Assembly (NCBI RefSeq): GCF_030068605.1
Contig: NZ_JASJOU010000015.1
Coordinates: 62,001 to 126,000 of the forward strand
Direction of reading: 5' to 3'
DNA length: 64,000 nucleotides
From: Xanthocytophaga agilis
GTDB lineage: Bacteria; Bacteroidota; Bacteroidia; Cytophagales; 172606-1
The first letter of the stretch is position 1. Every line of letters starts with the position of its first letter. The translations under genes and the position numbers were made by a program. The notes below the pieces were generated by a model. The model did no database searches and was not told where the DNA came from. It worked only from the letters and a program-made list of their open reading frames with translations. Positions 61,892 to 64,000 of this stretch are shown here, piece after piece.

Positions 61892-64000
61892 TTAATGAGC
61901 AATCACAAATCGTTTGGAAGCAATTACTTTTCCATCTACCACCAATGTATAGACATATACTCCTGCCTTCGCTTCTTTGCCAGTAAACTTCACCTGCCCG
62001 GAAGTGTTGGTACTTACATCAAGGGTCTGATACAACAGGCCGTTGGGATTATAAACCTGTATGAGTGCCTTTTTGCTTTCAGCAGGCTTTTGGAAGGAAA
62101 TGGTCGTCTCTGATTCAAAAGCATTTGGATAGTTGCTTAAGACCTCTGCGCTGACAGCCGCAGACGCAGGAATCAGAGTCAGCTTCCAGCTTTGACTGGC
62201 TCCGGAGTTGGCAGTCTTGCTTACAGCCCTCGTTTCATTATTTAGTAATCCAATGTCCAGGCGCTTTCCTATGGCACACTGGGGTTCCAGTTCATAAATA
62301 GTATTTCCTTTGCTGATTAATTTCCAGCGTTGGTTCAGGCCACCATTTGAAGCATAGATCTGTACAGCTGCATTGTCTGCACTACTCTGGCCTTTGACAT
62401 CCAGTCGTGTGTTAGGTGCATGCTGAGGTTCCAGTTCATAGATATTATTTCCTCTGTCAATAAACTTCCAGCGTTGATTCAGACCACTGTTACTTTGATA
62501 CAACTCCACTACTGTGCCATTGGCCGTGTTGACGCCTCGTACATCCAGTCGTTGGCCTAAAGCATTTTGGGGTTCGAGTTCATAGATCCCTCCTGCCACA
62601 ATGCTGCCTGATGTAGCCGGAACAAAAGTAGCGGTAAGAATAGTATTGGCAGAAGGGGTAGAAATAGAATGCGCTTTAGCACCTGCATCCGACCAGGAGG
62701 AGAATACATACGTGACACCATTGACAGTTTGGGGCGAAACAGCATCCAGTTCACGCTGAATGCGGCTGGCACCCACGAACGAATAAGGAGCAGTAACCGT
62801 GCTTCCGTCCAGTCGAAGCAACAATCCAGCCGGAGAGGAAGCCAGCGTAATGGTAGAGGTGATAGGGGTAATGTCTCTGTATGTGGTAGAGCTAGCGCCT
62901 TTAGAATCCACTACAGTGAGGTAAATCCGGAAAAATACATTAGGAGAAGTCTCCATTTCTGTTGGAACGGTAAAAGCTCCCGAGGTAATGCCACCAGTAG
63001 CTTCCATGGCAGGATGTGTATGAACCGGAGGATCAACGTGATGAAGATCAATTTTCCAGGTAAACGCACTGGCGGGTAATGTGCCATCTTCTGTATCCGT
63101 ACCGGTACCGGTAAAGGTAATTACATCCCCACCTGAATAGGTTTTTCCGGAAGCGGGCGAGGTAATGGTTGCTACCGGCAGCTGATTATTTAGCACGGTC
63201 AGGGTAGCTTCGCTGCTGGTAACCGTTCCTGCCGAGTTCTGTACAATCACGCTGAACTTAGCCCCATTGTCACTTAATGAGGTAGCAGGGATTGTATAGC
63301 TGGCAGAGGTAGCCCCTGTAATGTTTACTCCATTCCGTTGCCATTGATACGTTGGAGGCGGATTGCCCGAGGTAACTATGGTAAAGGTAACAGACTGTCC
63401 GGCTGATACAGTTTGGCTGGCAGGCTGTACACCGATCACAGGAATTCCGTTTCCTGTGTAATTTACTTTCCACAACACACCATTGTTGCTGGAGGTATTG
63501 GCATCATCAGAACCTCCGGGAACACCCCCTCTTGCAATAAAATACAAAGTTCCATTGTTGGCTACAGCTACTTCCAGCGGACGGTTAATACCTGTAGCAA
63601 AGGTAGCTACTGCTTTGGTAGCAGGATCAATAGTCCGGAGCCAGCCATTGCAGTAATCACCAAAAAAGTATTTCCCAGTGTAGGAAGCGGGGAAAGTAGA
63701 AGTAATAGGATTGTAGAAACCCCCAGCTGTGATGGAACAACCCTGGCTATGATTGTAGGCATAGAAAGGGTCCTGATAGTTGGCAGGAGGCGTTTGTGTA
63801 GTCCGGACGCCTTCAATGGCAGGCCAACCGTAGTTTTTGCCGGCTATGCCTTCATTAATTTCTTCCCATGCTCCTGCTCCCACCTCATTGATGAAAAGCC
63901 GTCCTGTCCCCTGCTGTACACTGATTCGGAAGGGATTTCGAAAACCCAGTGCCCAGATAGCTCGGTTTACACCTGTTGCAGTGGTATAAAAAGGATTATC
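61892..64000 (-). CDS. PQQ-type sugar dehydrogenase-like protein with Ig, ricin and T9SS domains, 5' end outside window
   Basis: The frame stays open to the right edge, so the N-terminus is missing. The part near the edge (GFRNPFRISVQQ; LFINEVGAGAWEEINEG; KNYGWPAIEG; GYFFGDYCNGWLRTI-like) is the C-terminal half of a glucose/sorbosone dehydrogenase propeller. Then follow Ig-like domains (VIGVQPASQTVSAGQSVTF; PVATITSPASGKTYSGGD), a ricin-type lectin domain with three QxW-like repeats (GLNQRWKF, GLNQRWKL, ASQSWKL) and a T9SS type A sorting domain ending SKRFVIAH. A secreted carbohydrate-acting enzyme is inferred. Confidence 0.88.
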   Translation of the reverse strand, partial: DNPFYTTATGVNRAIWALGFRNPFRISVQQGTGRLFINEVGAGAWEEINEGIAGKNYGWPAIEGVRTTQTPPANYQDPFYAYNHSQGCSITAGGFYNPITSTFPASYTGKYFFGDYCNGWLRTIDPATKAVATFATGINRPLEVAVANNGTLYFIARGGVPGGSDDANTSSNNGVLWKVNYTGNGIPVIGVQPASQTVSAGQSVTFTIVTSGNPPPTYQWQRNGVNITGATSASYTIPATSLSDNGAKFSVIVQNSAGTVTSSEATLTVLNNQLPVATITSPASGKTYSGGDVITFTGTGTDTEDGTLPASAFTWKIDLHHVDPPVHTHPAMEATGGITSGAFTVPTEMETSPNVFFRIYLTVVDSKGASSTTYRDITPITSTITLASSPAGLLLRLDGSTVTAPYSFVGASRIQRELDAVSPQTVNGVTYVFSSWSDAGAKAHSISTPSANTILTATFVPATSGSIVAGGIYELEPQNALGQRLDVRGVNTANGTVVELYQSNSGLNQRWKFIDRGNNIYELEPQHAPNTRLDVKGQSSADNAAVQIYASNGGLNQRWKLISKGNTIYELEPQCAIGKRLDIGLLNNETRAVSKTANSGASQSWKLTLIPASAAVSAEVLSNYPNAFESETTISFQKPAESKKALIQVYNPNGLLYQTLDVSTNTSGQVKFTGKEAKAGVYVYTLVVDGKVIASKRFVIAH

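Overview
The window looks like a chromosome segment of a Bacteroidota bacterium, most likely a Cytophagales-type organism. The signs are type IX secretion sorting domains (a CHU_C/gliding-type C-terminus near 10.1 kb and a type A C-terminus near 61.9 kb), many SusD/HmuY-style lipoproteins with late lipobox cysteines, RHS and LamG surface proteins, a Bacteroidota-type tyrosine recombinase and a Bacteroidota-type Tra (VirB-like) conjugation operon. No species is claimed.

Layout. 1-10.8 kb: cell-surface and secreted proteins: a LamG protein cut by the left edge, a DUF4097-like secreted protein and a 1225-residue RHS/YD protein on the minus strand; then a leucine-rich-repeat protein, a CHU_C protein and a small outer-membrane-type protein on the plus strand. 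10.8-22.3 kb: mobile accessory DNA. It holds DUF6876 and RadC-like genes that share a leader element, a tRNA 3'-end remnant with its terminator, an IntDOT-like integrase, five small AT-rich genes that mostly have their own terminator, a HEPN protein, a frameshifted phage tape-measure relic, a second LRR protein, a small zinc-finger protein and an overlapping DprA-like/phosphoribosyltransferase pair. 22.7-33.2 kb: a compact RiPP (class I lanthipeptide-like) locus: C39-peptidase ABC exporter, HlyD-type adaptor, full-length LanB-type dehydratase, S41 protease, a two-component system, and a 54-residue precursor gene (31023..31187, minus strand). The precursor has a FNLKKKTL leader box, a double-glycine cleavage site and a Ser/Thr/Cys-rich core. 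No LanC cyclase is visible. 33.3-44.7 kb: a type IV secretion operon (TraE/VirB2, TraF/VirB3, TraG/VirB4, TraJ/VirB6, TraK/VirB8, TraN/VirB9, TraM/VirB10 and two TraI/VirB5-like paralogues), with hairpins between several genes but no relaxase or coupling protein in view.

45.9-57.3 kb: an iron/heme locus flanked by two broken serine recombinase genes. A TonB-dependent receptor sits behind two Fur-box-like palindromes and is followed by three HmuY-like lipoproteins, two related all-beta lipoproteins and an S41 protease lipoprotein. 57.5-61.8 kb: a scrapyard of small accessory genes and relics: trypsin-like protease, transposase N-terminus, a 3'-truncated gene next to a PD-(D/E)XK nuclease-like gene, a UmuC C-terminus and a secreted protein. 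61.9-64 kb: a large secreted PQQ-type sugar dehydrogenase-like protein with Ig, ricin-lectin and T9SS domains, cut by the right edge.

How it works together. The RiPP genes form a plausible complete make-and-export route: LanB dehydrates the core, the C39 exporter cuts after Gly-Gly and exports with HlyD, and the kinase/regulator controls expression. Ring formation is unexplained. The T4SS operon could be the conjugation machinery of an integrative element whose integrase lies at 12.8 kb, but the right end and the mobilisation genes are not in the window, so the element boundary is open. The heme locus looks like an HmuR/HmuY-type uptake system under iron control.
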